A stretch of 64,000 nt of DNA from JAIQET01 sp035542575 (GCA_035542575.1 DATKLE010000100.1:62001-126000); one strand, 5' to 3'. Shown: positions 25,295 through 34,187, numbered from the stretch's first letter. Made by a program: numbers and translations. The notes: generated by a model not told the origin, from the letters alone.

Positions 25295-26917
25295 GTGAAG
25301 TCGGAGTGTCTGCCCTTCAGCCAGATTCCGCACACCACCCAGCTGTTCTCCGACTTTCTGTTCGACTTCCCCAAGGTGCAAGAGTTTTACTCCCGACCGC
25401 CCCGGTTTGGCGAGTGGGCGCGCGACGAAGCCATGCGGCTTGGTTATGACCCTGCCCGCCGCGAGCGGGTGGCCGCTATCCTGGAACAGCAGAACCGAAG
25501 TTGGGGCGCGCCCCCCCGAACACTGGAGAACATTGCGCGCCTGCGGGCCGGGGCCTCGGTTGCGGTTACAGGGCAGCAAGTCGGCCTGTTCGGCGGACCC
25601 GCCTTTTCCATCTTCAAAGCGCTGACCACGGTCAAACTCGCGGATCAGGCGACGCGTAGCGGTGCCGACTGCGTTCCGGTGTTCTGGCTGGCGACCGAGG
25701 ACCACGACCTGGCCGAGGTCAACCATGTTTCCATTCCCGGAGCAAATGGAGTCCTGGAGCGATTAACGGTATCGAGTGAAGGCCTGCCGGATGCGCCGGT
25801 CGGCACGATCAGGTTCGGCGCCGAAATTGAGGCGGTGGTCGAAGCTGCAGCCGGCCTGTTAGGCGATTCAGAAGCGGCGGGGTTTCTGCGGGAGTGTTAT
25901 CGGCCAGGCGAAACGTTGGGCAGTGCCTTCGCTCGGCTGTTTGCCAGGGTTTTCGCCGACTGGGGGGTAATCCTGCTCGATGCTTCCGATCCCGCGCTGC
26001 ACACCATTGTGGAACCCATCTTCCGGACCGCGATACAAAAGGCAGAGCAACTCGATGAGGCGCTGCTCACTCGCGGCCGGGTGCTGGAGAGTGCCGGTTA
26101 CCACCAGCAGGTGAAGGTCACTCCGTCGTCTACGCTGCTGTTCACTCTCCGCGACGGCGCGCGCGTTCCCGTGCACCGGCGCACCAACGGCAGCCCGCAA
26201 CCGGACTTTCTCATCGGAGAAGAGAGAATCCCGCAGGCGGAGTTGCAGCGGCGCATTGCCGCGGCGCCACATCATTTCAGCCCCAACGTGCTGCTGCGTC
26301 CCGTGGTGCAGGACTACCTGCTACCCACGCTGGCCTACACCGGCGGGGCGGCGGAAGTGGCCTATTTTGCCCAGGCGGCGGTGGTGTACGAAGCGCTGCT
26401 CGGCCGGCTGACTCCTATCGTGCCCCGTTTTTCTGCCACCCTGGTGGAGTCGAAACCGGAGACCCTCCTGCAACGCTACCGCTTAGGCTTGCCCGAGCTG
26501 TTCCACGGACCGGACGAGCTGCGCGAACGGCTGGCGGCGCAAACGCTGCCCGAGGAGCTGCAAAGTGCGTTCGACAACGCCGGGGCGAACCTGGAACAAT
26601 CCCTCTCCGCGATCCGCGGCTCTCTGGCTCGCCTGGACAAGACCCTGGTGGATGCCGCCAGCAAGGCCGGCTCCAAGATGCGGCACCAGCTCGAGCGACT
26701 GCGTTCCCGGGCGGCCCGTGCCGAGCTGCGCCACAGTGAGGTTCTGGCCCGCCATGCCGAGCTGCTGAGCAACGCGCTATACCCCAACAAGACCCTGCAG
26801 GAGCGGGAAATTGGCGGCATCTATTTCGTCGCTCGCCACGGCCTCGAGGTGCTCCACCAGCTCTACGACACCATCCACACCGAATGCCTCGACCACCAGG
26901 TGGTTTCGCTCAATTGA
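25295..26917 (+). CDS. bshC: Bacillithiol biosynthesis cysteine-adding enzyme BshC
   Basis: 540 residues. Family landmarks are 'FSDFLFDFPKVQEFY', 'AVTGQQVGLFGGPAFSIFKA', 'CVPVFWLATEDHDLAEVNHV', 'LLRPVVQDYLLPTLAYTGGA' with 'EVAYFAQAAVVYEAL', and a C-terminal coiled coil. BshC joins cysteine to glucosamine-malate in the last step of bacillithiol synthesis. AGGAGG (25282-25287) sits seven bases before GTG 25295; the longer frame to 25238 is upstream noncoding sequence. bshA and bshB are not in the window. It converges on the HAD gene. Confidence 0.94.
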   Translation: MKSECLPFSQIPHTTQLFSDFLFDFPKVQEFYSRPPRFGEWARDEAMRLGYDPARRERVAAILEQQNRSWGAPPRTLENIARLRAGASVAVTGQQVGLFGGPAFSIFKALTTVKLADQATRSGADCVPVFWLATEDHDLAEVNHVSIPGANGVLERLTVSSEGLPDAPVGTIRFGAEIEAVVEAAAGLLGDSEAAGFLRECYRPGETLGSAFARLFARVFADWGVILLDASDPALHTIVEPIFRTAIQKAEQLDEALLTRGRVLESAGYHQQVKVTPSSTLLFTLRDGARVPVHRRTNGSPQPDFLIGEERIPQAELQRRIAAAPHHFSPNVLLRPVVQDYLLPTLAYTGGAAEVAYFAQAAVVYEALLGRLTPIVPRFSATLVESKPETLLQRYRLGLPELFHGPDELRERLAAQTLPEELQSAFDNAGANLEQSLSAIRGSLARLDKTLVDAASKAGSKMRHQLERLRSRAARAELRHSEVLARHAELLSNALYPNKTLQEREIGGIYFVARHGLEVLHQLYDTIHTECLDHQVVSLN

Positions 26918-26939
26918 CACAGTGAATCTTGGAGATGCC

Positions 26940-27614
26940 TTAGCGGGTGTCCAGTCTTCTCTCCAGCTGCTCCAGCGATTCCACCCGCGGCAGATCGGTT
27001 TCTTGGTAGGCACCCGAGACGTCAAACAGCATGGCCTGCATGCCGACGGAGGTCGCGCCCAGGTAGTCCACCGAGTACACATCGCCCACATACAAGCTCT
27101 CACCCGGAACAGCCTGCATGGCCCGTAGTGCAGACTGAAAGATGGCGGGATCGGGCTTTTCGTGTCCCACGAGCCCGGAATCGGTAATGCTCAGAAAGCA
27201 ATCGGCAATCTGGTTCTGCTCCAGCACCGCGGCAATCTTGCCGTCGGCATTGGAGATCACGCCGATGCGATACCTCTCCCCGATGCGCTCCAAAGCCTCC
27301 CGGGTGCCTGGACGCATCTCGCCCCAGTTGGCTGAGTTTCGCGTGGCCCCGACCAGCGCGTCGCGGAGGGCATCATCCGCGATGCCAAGCTCCTCCAGCA
27401 GATGTGTGTAAAACAGGTACCAGAAGCTGTGGTCGGCCTCGCCGTTCTGCTGCAGGGCGTCGAATTCCTTCTTGGTGCGGCGCTCAACCGAGTGCAGGAG
27501 TTGTTGACTGGGCACTAGCTTGCGCTCCTGCAGCGGGGCATGAATGATCCGCCGGTTGGGAAAGAGAAGAGTATTGCCGACATCAAAGAACACGGTCTCG
27601 GGTTTGCAAGGCAT
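26940..27614 (-). CDS. HAD-like hydrolase with altered motif I
   Basis: 224 residues from 'MPCKPETVFFDVGNTLLFPN'. The HAD order is clear: motif I 'FFDVGNTL', motif II 'IGVISNADG', motif III/IV 'GHEKPDPAIFQSAL' and 'LYVGDVYSVDYLGATSVGM'. In motif I the second Asp (the usual acid/base) is Gly, as in a 'DVGNT' subgroup, so phosphatase activity may be altered. The substrate is unknown. The longest frame reaches 27926, but its first 104 codons are not protein-like. Confidence 0.88.
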   Translation of the reverse strand: MPCKPETVFFDVGNTLLFPNRRIIHAPLQERKLVPSQQLLHSVERRTKKEFDALQQNGEADHSFWYLFYTHLLEELGIADDALRDALVGATRNSANWGEMRPGTREALERIGERYRIGVISNADGKIAAVLEQNQIADCFLSITDSGLVGHEKPDPAIFQSALRAMQAVPGESLYVGDVYSVDYLGATSVGMQAMLFDVSGAYQETDLPRVESLEQLERRLDTR

Positions 27615-27804
27615 GGGTACAATTGTATGGCAGGGCGGCGTCTCCCCTCCCCTGTCGTGCCTTTCCTCCGTGTCCTCTGTAGTTAACATCCAGACATTGT
27701 TTAGGGACTCATTCGGTTGCTGACTTCGGGCGCGAAAAAAGGGTAATATCCTCACTTCTCGGTCGCGCTGCGACATTCGGGGTTGTGAGCAACACGTCGG
27801 CCCT

Positions 27805-28134
27805 ATGGTCCTGTCCCTTGGTTCGATATCGGCTGGCTGTATCTGCCTGGCGTGTTGGGCGCTTTCGGGAGCTCCCCTGCAGGCGTACCTGCTGTTCTTG
27901 TTGGAGTTCGACGACAAGAGGAGCAACGCCTACAACATCCTATGGGTCTTAGTATTCGGCTTTGCCACGCTCAACATCCTCAGCCTGGTGACAAGGCGTT
28001 TTGAGCCTTCCCGCAAGACGTTCAATTTCGGGGAAATGCTGGCCATCCTGGTGGTAGTGGTGTCATTCATTCTGCTGGGCTGGGAGTTGCTCTACGTCTT
28101 CAACATCCTGCCCATCAAGCTCGAGCCCCGCTGA
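27805..28134 (+). CDS. Small membrane protein, unknown function
   Basis: 109 residues. A first hydrophobic stretch (about 5-35) is followed by 'FEFDDK'-like 'LLEFDDKRSNAYNILWVLVF' and two clear membrane segments ('ILWVLVFGFATLNILSLV', 'MLAILVVVVSFILLGWELLY'). No domain is recognised. It lies 27 bp upstream of the zinc-ribbon-like gene and could be cotranscribed with it. No clear ribosome site marks the start. Confidence 0.65.
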   Translation: MVLSLGSISAGCICLACWALSGAPLQAYLLFLLEFDDKRSNAYNILWVLVFGFATLNILSLVTRRFEPSRKTFNFGEMLAILVVVVSFILLGWELLYVFNILPIKLEPR

Positions 28135-28161
28135 CGATGGGTTTGCGGTATCATTCCAATC

Positions 28162-28470
28162 ATGGCAAAGAGCGCTCCCGCCTTCGAGGTGACGTGCCCG
28201 TGCTGCAGCGCGGTGTTGAAGGTGGATCCCACGGAAAAAGCGGTGATTGCCCACACCCCTGCGGTCAAGCCTAAGACTTTCAACGATATGGAGGAAGCCG
28301 CCCGGGCCATGAAAGAGCAGGATAGCCGCCGCGAGTCCATCTTCCGGCAGTCGGTCGAAGCCCAAAAACATGCCGCCGACCTGTTGGAGAAGAAATTCCA
28401 GGAGGCGGTCAGGAAAGCCAAGGAATCTCCCGACACTGGGAAGCCCATCCGCGACTTCGATCTTGATTAA
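28162..28470 (+). CDS. Small protein with N-terminal Cys cluster
   Basis: 102 residues. 'FEVTCPCCSAVLKVDPTEKA' resembles one half of a zinc ribbon (CPCC), but no second Cys pair is present. The rest is a charged helix ('MEEAARAMKEQDSRRESIFR', 'AADLLEKKFQEAVRKAKE') likely to form a coiled coil. Function unknown. It sits between a small membrane protein and the GDPD gene, all on the plus strand. Confidence 0.75.
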   Translation: MAKSAPAFEVTCPCCSAVLKVDPTEKAVIAHTPAVKPKTFNDMEEAARAMKEQDSRRESIFRQSVEAQKHAADLLEKKFQEAVRKAKESPDTGKPIRDFDLD

Positions 28471-28540
28471 CCCTGCGCGAATATTTCCTCAGTAATTCAC
28501 AGGACTTGCAATCCCGGAGTTTCGCGTACAATGGCGCACG

Positions 28541-29236
28541 ATGCCCGCTCCCCCGCTGCTTCTCGGTCATCGTGGTGCGCGTGTGTGCAAGTGCGCTCCC
28601 GAAAATACCATTGCCTCGTTTGACCTGGCTTTGGAGCACGGCTGCGACGGCTTCGAATTTGACCTGCGCGGCACTGCGGACCGCCACTTAGTGGTTTGCC
28701 ACGATCCCAATGTCGGCCGCGTGACCATCTCTCGCGCCACCCGCCAGCGGTTACCTTCCCTCCCATGCCTGGAAGATGTTCTGGCGCGCTATGGGGGGTG
28801 CGCCTTCCTCGATGTCGAGCTTAAGGTGAAGGGCCTGGAGTCGGGGGTGTTGACGGCCGTGCGCCAGCGGCCGCCGGAACGGGGATATGTGGTTTCCTCC
28901 TTCCTGAGGACGGTCCTGCTGGAACTGAAGGCGCGCAGCGCCCTGGTGCCCCTGGGGCTGATTTGTGAACGGAAATCGCAGCTGCGATTGTGGTCTGCCC
29001 TGCCTATTGACTACGTGATTGCTCACCAGTCTTTGGTTGATCGGAAGCTGGTAGACGACGTCCACGCCGCCGGGAGGAAAGTCTTCGTGTGGACGGTGAA
29101 CGACGCGAAATCCATGCAGCGCTTTACTGCCTGGGGAGTGGACGCCATCATTTCCGATAACTCGGAACTCCTGGTGCGCACGCTCCAACCCGCGAAGCAG
29201 CGGAAGAATACAGCGTCAGGCCCGATGCAGGCTTGA
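28541..29236 (+). CDS. Glycerophosphodiester phosphodiesterase
   Basis: 231 residues spanning one GDPD TIM barrel. 'LLGHRGARVCKCAPENTIAS' has the catalytic His-Arg and Glu-Asn; 'GFEFDLRGT' has the metal-binding Glu and Asp; 'LVVCHDPNVGR' has the second catalytic His. 'VFVWTVND' and 'DAIISDNSELL' close the barrel. It hydrolyses glycerophosphodiesters to glycerol-3-phosphate and an alcohol. There is no signal peptide, so it is probably cytosolic. The neighbouring convergent gene is glpD, which oxidises glycerol-3-phosphate. Confidence 0.93.
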   Translation: MPAPPLLLGHRGARVCKCAPENTIASFDLALEHGCDGFEFDLRGTADRHLVVCHDPNVGRVTISRATRQRLPSLPCLEDVLARYGGCAFLDVELKVKGLESGVLTAVRQRPPERGYVVSSFLRTVLLELKARSALVPLGLICERKSQLRLWSALPIDYVIAHQSLVDRKLVDDVHAAGRKVFVWTVNDAKSMQRFTAWGVDAIISDNSELLVRTLQPAKQRKNTASGPMQA

Positions 29237-29258
29237 AAAGCACACACCGAAGGACAAC

Positions 29259-30902
29259 TCAGTCCGCCGCAGCCTCCAACATCAGGTCAACGCGGGCCGG
29301 CTTGCGAAGGAACGCGGTGCGCTCGGTCTCCAAGGCTTCCAATTCGACTGCGGCTTGATGTTCGTTCCATCCCATCACGGTGCCGACGCGCATGGCCGCT
29401 TCCCGGCTGCAGGCCTCGGACCAGCAGCCGCCGAGGGCCACCGGAACCCGCCGGAGCAGGACATCCGCCAGGGTGACGGCGCTCTGGTGGGTAAAGGCGT
29501 CCACTGCCTCGGCTACGATGTGCTGGCTGTGCGGGCAGAGGGGAGCCCGCATTTTCGCACTAGGGGCGGCAGTGCGGGCGATGGTGAGAGAGCGCCCGCC
29601 GTGCCACTCCACGATCGCCTGCGCTGAACCGGCGCCGATCCCCCCGGCATCGGCAATTTCGCTCACCAATCCATCCAGCAGCGCGTCGAGGTTCTCCTCA
29701 GCCGCCATGGTTAAGGACGCTCTTCTCTGGGGCCGTAGCCCAAGCTTGGCCGCACACTGCCGCGCCAGTTCCGCCGCCGTGGTCAGCTTACCGCCTACCA
29801 CGGAAATCATGTGCGCCGCCCCCTCGCTGCTGTGATCGTGCAGGTAGTGCTTGCGGCTTACCTCCGAAGGACGGGTCTTAGGCGAGAAGGGAAGCGGACG
29901 CACTCCGGCGAAGGCGTAGCGGATGTCATGCAGGGATACCCGGGCCCGGGGAAACAGGTGCAGGAGAGAGCGTAGCAGGTACTCCATCTCCTCCTTCGAG
30001 GGCGCGGTCTTGGCGGGATCGCCATGGTCGGGGATTTCCGTTGTTCCCACGAGGATCTGGTCATTCCAGGGAATGACGAAGATCGGGCGTCCGTCCGTGG
30101 CTTCGGTGTACACCGCAGCCTCCGGCGCTCCGGCAAAGCGGGGCAGCACCAGATGCGACCCGCGCACTCCGCCCACCATGGGTTGCCGGGTGTTGATGCG
30201 GGAGCGCTGGCAGATCCGGTCGACCCACGGCCCGGTAGCGTTGATAATCCAGTTGGCTTCGACCCGGTCCTCTTTTCCGCTCAGCTGGTCGCGCAGCAGT
30301 GCCCCCTTGGCGCGCCCATGAAAAACATCCACCGCCAGCACCTGCGTGTGATTGCGCGCCACCGCCCCGGCGGCGACCGCCTCCATCAGCCATTCGGCCA
30401 CCAGGCGCTCGGGAAATTCGCATTGCGCATCCTCAAAACTGAACAGCGACCAGGGCCGTCCGGAATCCAGCACGCGCTCGAGTTTGTACTCTTCTGTCTT
30501 CGCCGCGTCGGCCCCCAGCAGCTTGCCGCCCAAGCGGCGATACAGCCACAGTCCGGTGCGGATGCTGAGCGCGCTGCGGCGGCTCTTGGAATCCAGCGCC
30601 AGCAGGAAATTCACCGGGTGAACCAGGTGCGGACGCTCGCGGAGAAGGCGCTGGCGCTCCCGCAAAGACTCGCGCACCAGTCCGATTTCGCCATGCTCGA
30701 GGTAACGCAAGCCGCCATGGATCATGCGGGTCGAGCGGCTGGTGGTGCCGGCGGCAAAGTCGTGTTGCTCCACCAGCAGCGTGCGCCGGCCGGCGCGGGC
30801 ACACTCGCGGGCAATGGCCACACCGTTAATGCCACCGCCGATCACCACCACCTGGAAGTGCTGGCCTTCCAGCGGTCGCCGGGTTGTGCCGGGGAGGTTC
30901 AT
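29259..30902 (-). CDS. glpD: Glycerol-3-phosphate dehydrogenase/oxidase
   Basis: 547 residues. The N-terminal FAD motif is 'VVIGGGINGVAIARECARAG' followed by 'GTTSRSTRMIHGGLRYLE', a GlpD signature. 'NATGPWVDRIC', 'VGGVRGSHLVLP', 'IPWNDQILVGTTEI' and 'YAFAGVRPLPF' follow. The C-terminal helical domain ('RIGTVMG'-type 'AAMRVGTVMGWNEHQAAVEL') is complete. It oxidises glycerol-3-phosphate to dihydroxyacetone phosphate at the inner membrane, passing electrons to quinone. It is convergent with the GDPD gene; no glpK or glpF is present. Confidence 0.94.
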   Translation of the reverse strand: MNLPGTTRRPLEGQHFQVVVIGGGINGVAIARECARAGRRTLLVEQHDFAAGTTSRSTRMIHGGLRYLEHGEIGLVRESLRERQRLLRERPHLVHPVNFLLALDSKSRRSALSIRTGLWLYRRLGGKLLGADAAKTEEYKLERVLDSGRPWSLFSFEDAQCEFPERLVAEWLMEAVAAGAVARNHTQVLAVDVFHGRAKGALLRDQLSGKEDRVEANWIINATGPWVDRICQRSRINTRQPMVGGVRGSHLVLPRFAGAPEAAVYTEATDGRPIFVIPWNDQILVGTTEIPDHGDPAKTAPSKEEMEYLLRSLLHLFPRARVSLHDIRYAFAGVRPLPFSPKTRPSEVSRKHYLHDHSSEGAAHMISVVGGKLTTAAELARQCAAKLGLRPQRRASLTMAAEENLDALLDGLVSEIADAGGIGAGSAQAIVEWHGGRSLTIARTAAPSAKMRAPLCPHSQHIVAEAVDAFTHQSAVTLADVLLRRVPVALGGCWSEACSREAAMRVGTVMGWNEHQAAVELEALETERTAFLRKPARVDLMLEAAAD

Positions 30903-31267
30903 GTAGTTGATTTAGATGCCGAGCGAAGAAACACGCGGTCGCCCGCGTAGCAACCCAACCTAAGTCTGCTCCAATCGCGGGTTGTCGGGAAGATAACCTT
31001 AGTCCACCAGCAGGTTACCTTCGGAAAGAAAAGGTGCAGCTTGGAGATCACAGTGAGGCGGCCCAACGCGCCTGACCTAATCCTCTCAAGCTATTCTTGC
31101 TTGTAAGTGATTGAAATCACAATTGATAGTCCCATGCAGCCGGTTTCCCCGCTCATCCACCCATCACTCTGGGGCTTGCCTGGGGCCGGTTGACGGTTGG
31201 TTCCCAGGCGACCGGGTTGCGCGTCATTGCCGGGGATTGCACTGCTCGTTTAGAGTGATTTGGTCTC
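30903..31267. other. 365-bp divergent region between glpD and mazG
   Basis: There are no genes here. It must hold the promoters of glpD (leftward) and mazG (rightward). The only structured element seen is the CRP/FNR-like palindrome at 31106-31121. Confidence 0.5.
31106..31121. promoter_or_regulatory. CRP/FNR-like palindrome
   Basis: AGTGA-N6-TCACA matches the CRP consensus TGTGA-N6-TCACA except for the first base. The inner GTGATT/AATCAC arms are a perfect inverted repeat. It lies about 150 bp before mazG and 205 bp from the glpD start. Which gene it serves, if any, is open. Confidence 0.4.
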
Positions 31268-32173
31268 ATGTCCGGCACTGGAGAACGTTTCGAACGCGCG
31301 GTCGCCATCATGGCTCGCCTGCGTGCCCCTGGCGGTTGCCCTTGGGACCGCGAGCAGACCTTTGATTCCATCAAGCCCTACACTCTGGAAGAAGCCTACG
31401 AAGTCCTTGAAGCCATCGACAACCGCGACTGGCAGGAGTTGACCGGGGAGTTGGGTGACCTGCTGCTGCAGGTGCTGTTCTACGCGGAGATGGCGAAAGA
31501 GCAGGGGACGTTTTCCATCGACGATGTGCTGGACCGCCTCTCCAACAAACTCGTAGATCGCCATCCTCACGTGTTCGGCGATGTGAAGGCGGAGACTCCG
31601 GCCGATGTTCTGCGGAATTGGGAAGCGCTGAAAGCAGAAGAAAAGAAAAAGCGGCTGGAAGCGGGCGGGGGCAAGGCGGCGAAACAGGAGGGCCCATCGG
31701 AATCGGTTCTAGCCGGTGTTTCCAGCGCGATTCCGGCCCTCCTTGAAGCCTACAAATTGAGTTCACGCGCGGCGCATGTGGGTTTCGATTGGCCCAACGT
31801 CGAGGGACTGTTCGAAAAACTGCACGAGGAAACCGCGGAATTGCGCGAGCAACTCCAGGAGTTTCCCGCGCCGGGCCCGCGGCCCCTGGCGCGCGGGGTG
31901 GCGGGGGCAGGACGGCAGCCTGTGCCGCAGGACCTCCGCGAACGCCTCGACGACGAGGTTGGAGACTTGCTCTTCGTGCTGGTCAACATCGCCCGCTACC
32001 TTGCGCTCGACCCGGAGTCGGCTCTCAAGAAAACGAATCGCAAATTCAAACGGCGGTTCCAATGGATGGAGGAGCAGCTACAAGCCTCCGGCCGCAGCCC
32101 GCAGCAAGCCTCCATGGAGGAACTGGAATCGTTATGGCAACGGGCCAAGCAACAGGAGCGGGGAAACGGGTGA
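31268..32173 (+). CDS. mazG: Nucleoside triphosphate pyrophosphohydrolase MazG
   Basis: 301 residues. Two MazG repeats are visible. The first is 'LRAPGGCPWDREQTFDSIKP' with 'EEAYEVLEAI' and 'ELGDLLLQVLF'; the second is 'EETAELREQL' with 'DEVGDLLFVLVNIARYL'. The EExxE and ExxD acidic pairs bind Mg and the NTP. It hydrolyses (d)NTPs to monophosphates and pyrophosphate, a house-cleaning role. A Pro/Gly-rich insert lies between the halves of the second repeat (about 199-220). Its stop overlaps the GNAT start by 4 nt. Confidence 0.95.
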   Translation: MSGTGERFERAVAIMARLRAPGGCPWDREQTFDSIKPYTLEEAYEVLEAIDNRDWQELTGELGDLLLQVLFYAEMAKEQGTFSIDDVLDRLSNKLVDRHPHVFGDVKAETPADVLRNWEALKAEEKKKRLEAGGGKAAKQEGPSESVLAGVSSAIPALLEAYKLSSRAAHVGFDWPNVEGLFEKLHEETAELREQLQEFPAPGPRPLARGVAGAGRQPVPQDLRERLDDEVGDLLFVLVNIARYLALDPESALKKTNRKFKRRFQWMEEQLQASGRSPQQASMEELESLWQRAKQQERGNG

Positions 32174-32931
32174 ACCCCGATTCAATCTTGATCCGCAAGT
32201 GCCACGCCCTGGAGGAGATGCGCGCCTGCGTGGCGCTGCAAAAAGAGGTTTGGAATTTCACGGATATTGAACTGGTTCCCTTACGCTTGTTCGTCGTGGC
32301 CGAACGCGTGGGTGGCCAGGTCATGGGAGCATTTGAGGGCGGTGAACTGGTGGGCTTTGCCTTCGCCATCCCGGGCTTCCGCGCGGGCCATTCGTATCTC
32401 TATTCGCATATGCTGGCGGTGCGCAAGGGCTATCGGGACGCGGGGTTGGGACGGCGGCTGAAGCTGTTCCAGCGCGAGGACGCCCTCGCCCGCGGCTTTG
32501 AGCTGATGGAGTGGACGTTCGACCCCCTGGAGATCAAGAATGCCTATCTTAACGTTGAGAAGCTGGGCGCCATTGCGCGCCGCTACCACGTCAACCAGTA
32601 CGGAATCACCTCGTCGCCCTTGCAGGGGGGCCTGCCCACCGACCGCCTGGTCGCGGAGTGGTGGCTGAAGTCCAAGCGGGTGGAAAGCGTGCTCGGTGAC
32701 AAACCCAGGCCCCCATTCAAGACGGCACAAACGATTTCCGTGCCGGCCCAGATTTACGAGTGGAAAGCTTCTCCTGCCACTCGCGACCGCGCCAAGGAGG
32801 TGCAGGACCGCAATCGCCCGCGGTTTCAGCAGGCCTTTGCCGAAGGTTTGGCAGTGCTGGGCTATGGGTGCGACCAGGCGGGCAACGGGACCTTCCTTCT
32901 GGGGCGATGGGATGAGGCCTGGAGCTACTGA
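32170..32931 (+). CDS. GNAT acyltransferase (COG3375-like)
   Basis: 253 residues from GTG 32170, which overlaps the mazG stop in GTGA and has AGGAG ten bases upstream; ATG 32134 is an alternative. 'LVGFAFAIPGF', 'LYSHMLAVRKGYRDAGLGRR' and 'MEWTFDPLEIKNAYLNVEKL' give the acyl-CoA-binding GNAT core. This family often neighbours an OSBS/NSAR enzyme, as here. In a pathway described for some bacteria, a GNAT succinyltransferase and an N-succinylamino acid racemase convert D- to L-amino acids. Its assignment as an amino-acid N-acyltransferase is inferred from that context. Confidence 0.85.
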   Translation: MNPDSILIRKCHALEEMRACVALQKEVWNFTDIELVPLRLFVVAERVGGQVMGAFEGGELVGFAFAIPGFRAGHSYLYSHMLAVRKGYRDAGLGRRLKLFQREDALARGFELMEWTFDPLEIKNAYLNVEKLGAIARRYHVNQYGITSSPLQGGLPTDRLVAEWWLKSKRVESVLGDKPRPPFKTAQTISVPAQIYEWKASPATRDRAKEVQDRNRPRFQQAFAEGLAVLGYGCDQAGNGTFLLGRWDEAWSY

Positions 32932-32937
32932 GTCATT

Positions 32938-32972
32938 GATTGTTGACATTTGATTGTCAAATGTAAACAATC
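32938..32972. repeat. Near-perfect 16-bp-arm hairpin
   Basis: GATTGTTGACATTTGA and TCAAATGTAAACAATC pair with one mismatch around a 3-base loop. It lies in the 74-bp gap between the GNAT and NSAR/OSBS genes, and a further 'caacaatcaac' copy lies just downstream. There is no T-run, so it is more likely a repeat or mRNA-stability hairpin than a terminator. Confidence 0.7.
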
Positions 32973-33005
32973 CTTCCCCTCGTTCAACAATCAACAACTT
33001 CTGCA

Positions 33006-34124
33006 ATGAAGATTGAAGCCATCACTTTGCGTGAGATTCAGATGCCGCTCGTCCATTTTTTCGAGACGAGCTTTGGCCGCACCTACAGCCGCCGCATCTT
33101 GCTGGTCACCGCCCACTGCGAAGGGGTGGAGGGCTGGGGTGAGTGCGTTGCCGGTGAAGACCCTTTCTACAGCGCTGAGTGGGCGGAAACTGCCTGGCCG
33201 ACCATCAAGCATTACCTGGCGCCAGCAGTGCTGGGTCGCGACCTGGCCGCGGCCCGGGAGAGTGTTCCCCTCATAGCGCGGGTACGCGGCCACCGCATGG
33301 CCAAGAGTGCGGTCGAGAACGCCCTCTGGGACGCCGAGGCCCGACAGAAGCAACTGCCCCTGTGGAAGCTGCTGGGGGGCACCCAACGCGAGATTCCCTG
33401 TGGCGTCTCCATCGGGATTCAGGACTCCATCGAGCAACTGCTGGAAAAGATTCAAGTCGAGCTTGCGGCGGGGTATCGGCGCATCAAGGTCAAGGTCAAG
33501 CCGGGCTGGGACGTGAACGTGCTGGAACGAATCCGCGCCCGCTGGTCGGACATCATGCTGAGTTGCGACGCCAACTCAGCCTATACGCTGGATGAAATGG
33601 AGCATCTGCGCCGGTTCGATCAGTTCAATCTGCTCATGATCGAACAGCCGCTGTGGAACGACGATATTTATTACCATGCGCGCCTGCAACGTGAGCTGCG
33701 GACAGCTATCTGCCTCGACGAATCCATCCGGCATGCGCGCGATGCGGCCGCCGCAATCGAGACCGGCGCCTGCCGCATCATCAACATCAAGGTCGGCCGC
33801 GTAGGTGGCTTCACCGAGGCCAGGAAAGTCCATGACGTCTGCCGGCAGAACAAAATTCCGGTGTGGTGCGGGGGGATGCTGGAGTCCGGGATCGGCCGCG
33901 CTCACAACATCGCCCTGTCTACCCTGGAGAATTTTCGTCTGCCCGGGGACGTCTCCGCTTCCAAACGCTATTGGAAGGAAGACATCATCGAGCCCGAGGT
34001 CGAGGTGACCGCGCAGGGAACAATCATCATTCGCGACGAACCCGGCACGGGGTACCGCCTGCGCGAAGACCTGATTGAGAAGCTCACGGTGCGGAAAGAG
34101 ACGATCCGCGCCGCTGGGAAATGA
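33006..34124 (+). CDS. Enolase-superfamily o-succinylbenzoate synthase / N-succinylamino acid racemase
   Basis: 372 residues. The muconate-lactonizing subgroup pattern is intact: the KxK pair in 'RRIKVKVKPGWD' (Lys163/165), metal ligands Asp188 ('SCDANSAY'), Glu213 ('MIEQPL') and Asp238 ('CLDESI'), and Lys262 ('INIKVGRVGG'). 'VWCGGMLESGIGRAHNIALS' is typical of the NSAR/OSBS branch. The same fold serves menaquinone synthesis (MenC) or N-acylamino acid racemisation. No other men gene is nearby and a GNAT gene precedes it, so NSAR activity is favoured but unproven. Confidence 0.88.
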   Translation: MKIEAITLREIQMPLVHFFETSFGRTYSRRILLVTAHCEGVEGWGECVAGEDPFYSAEWAETAWPTIKHYLAPAVLGRDLAAARESVPLIARVRGHRMAKSAVENALWDAEARQKQLPLWKLLGGTQREIPCGVSIGIQDSIEQLLEKIQVELAAGYRRIKVKVKPGWDVNVLERIRARWSDIMLSCDANSAYTLDEMEHLRRFDQFNLLMIEQPLWNDDIYYHARLQRELRTAICLDESIRHARDAAAAIETGACRIINIKVGRVGGFTEARKVHDVCRQNKIPVWCGGMLESGIGRAHNIALSTLENFRLPGDVSASKRYWKEDIIEPEVEVTAQGTIIIRDEPGTGYRLREDLIEKLTVRKETIRAAGK

Positions 34125-34135
34125 AAGCATTGAGC

Positions 34136-34187
34136 CGCAAAGTTCGCAAAGATCCTTTTCAAATACGGAACCTTTGCGAACTTCGCG
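34136..34187. repeat. 'cgcaaagttcgcaaag' inverted repeat
   Basis: The left arm CGCAAAGTTCGCAAAG is mirrored by CTTTGCGAACTTCGCG. It sits in the convergent gap after the NSAR/OSBS gene. The same word family recurs at 58190-58305. Confidence 0.7.

Noticed and set aside
33006..34124. Calling this gene menC for menaquinone synthesis
   Set aside because: No other men genes are adjacent and the GNAT neighbour points to N-succinylamino acid racemisation; the symbol was left empty.
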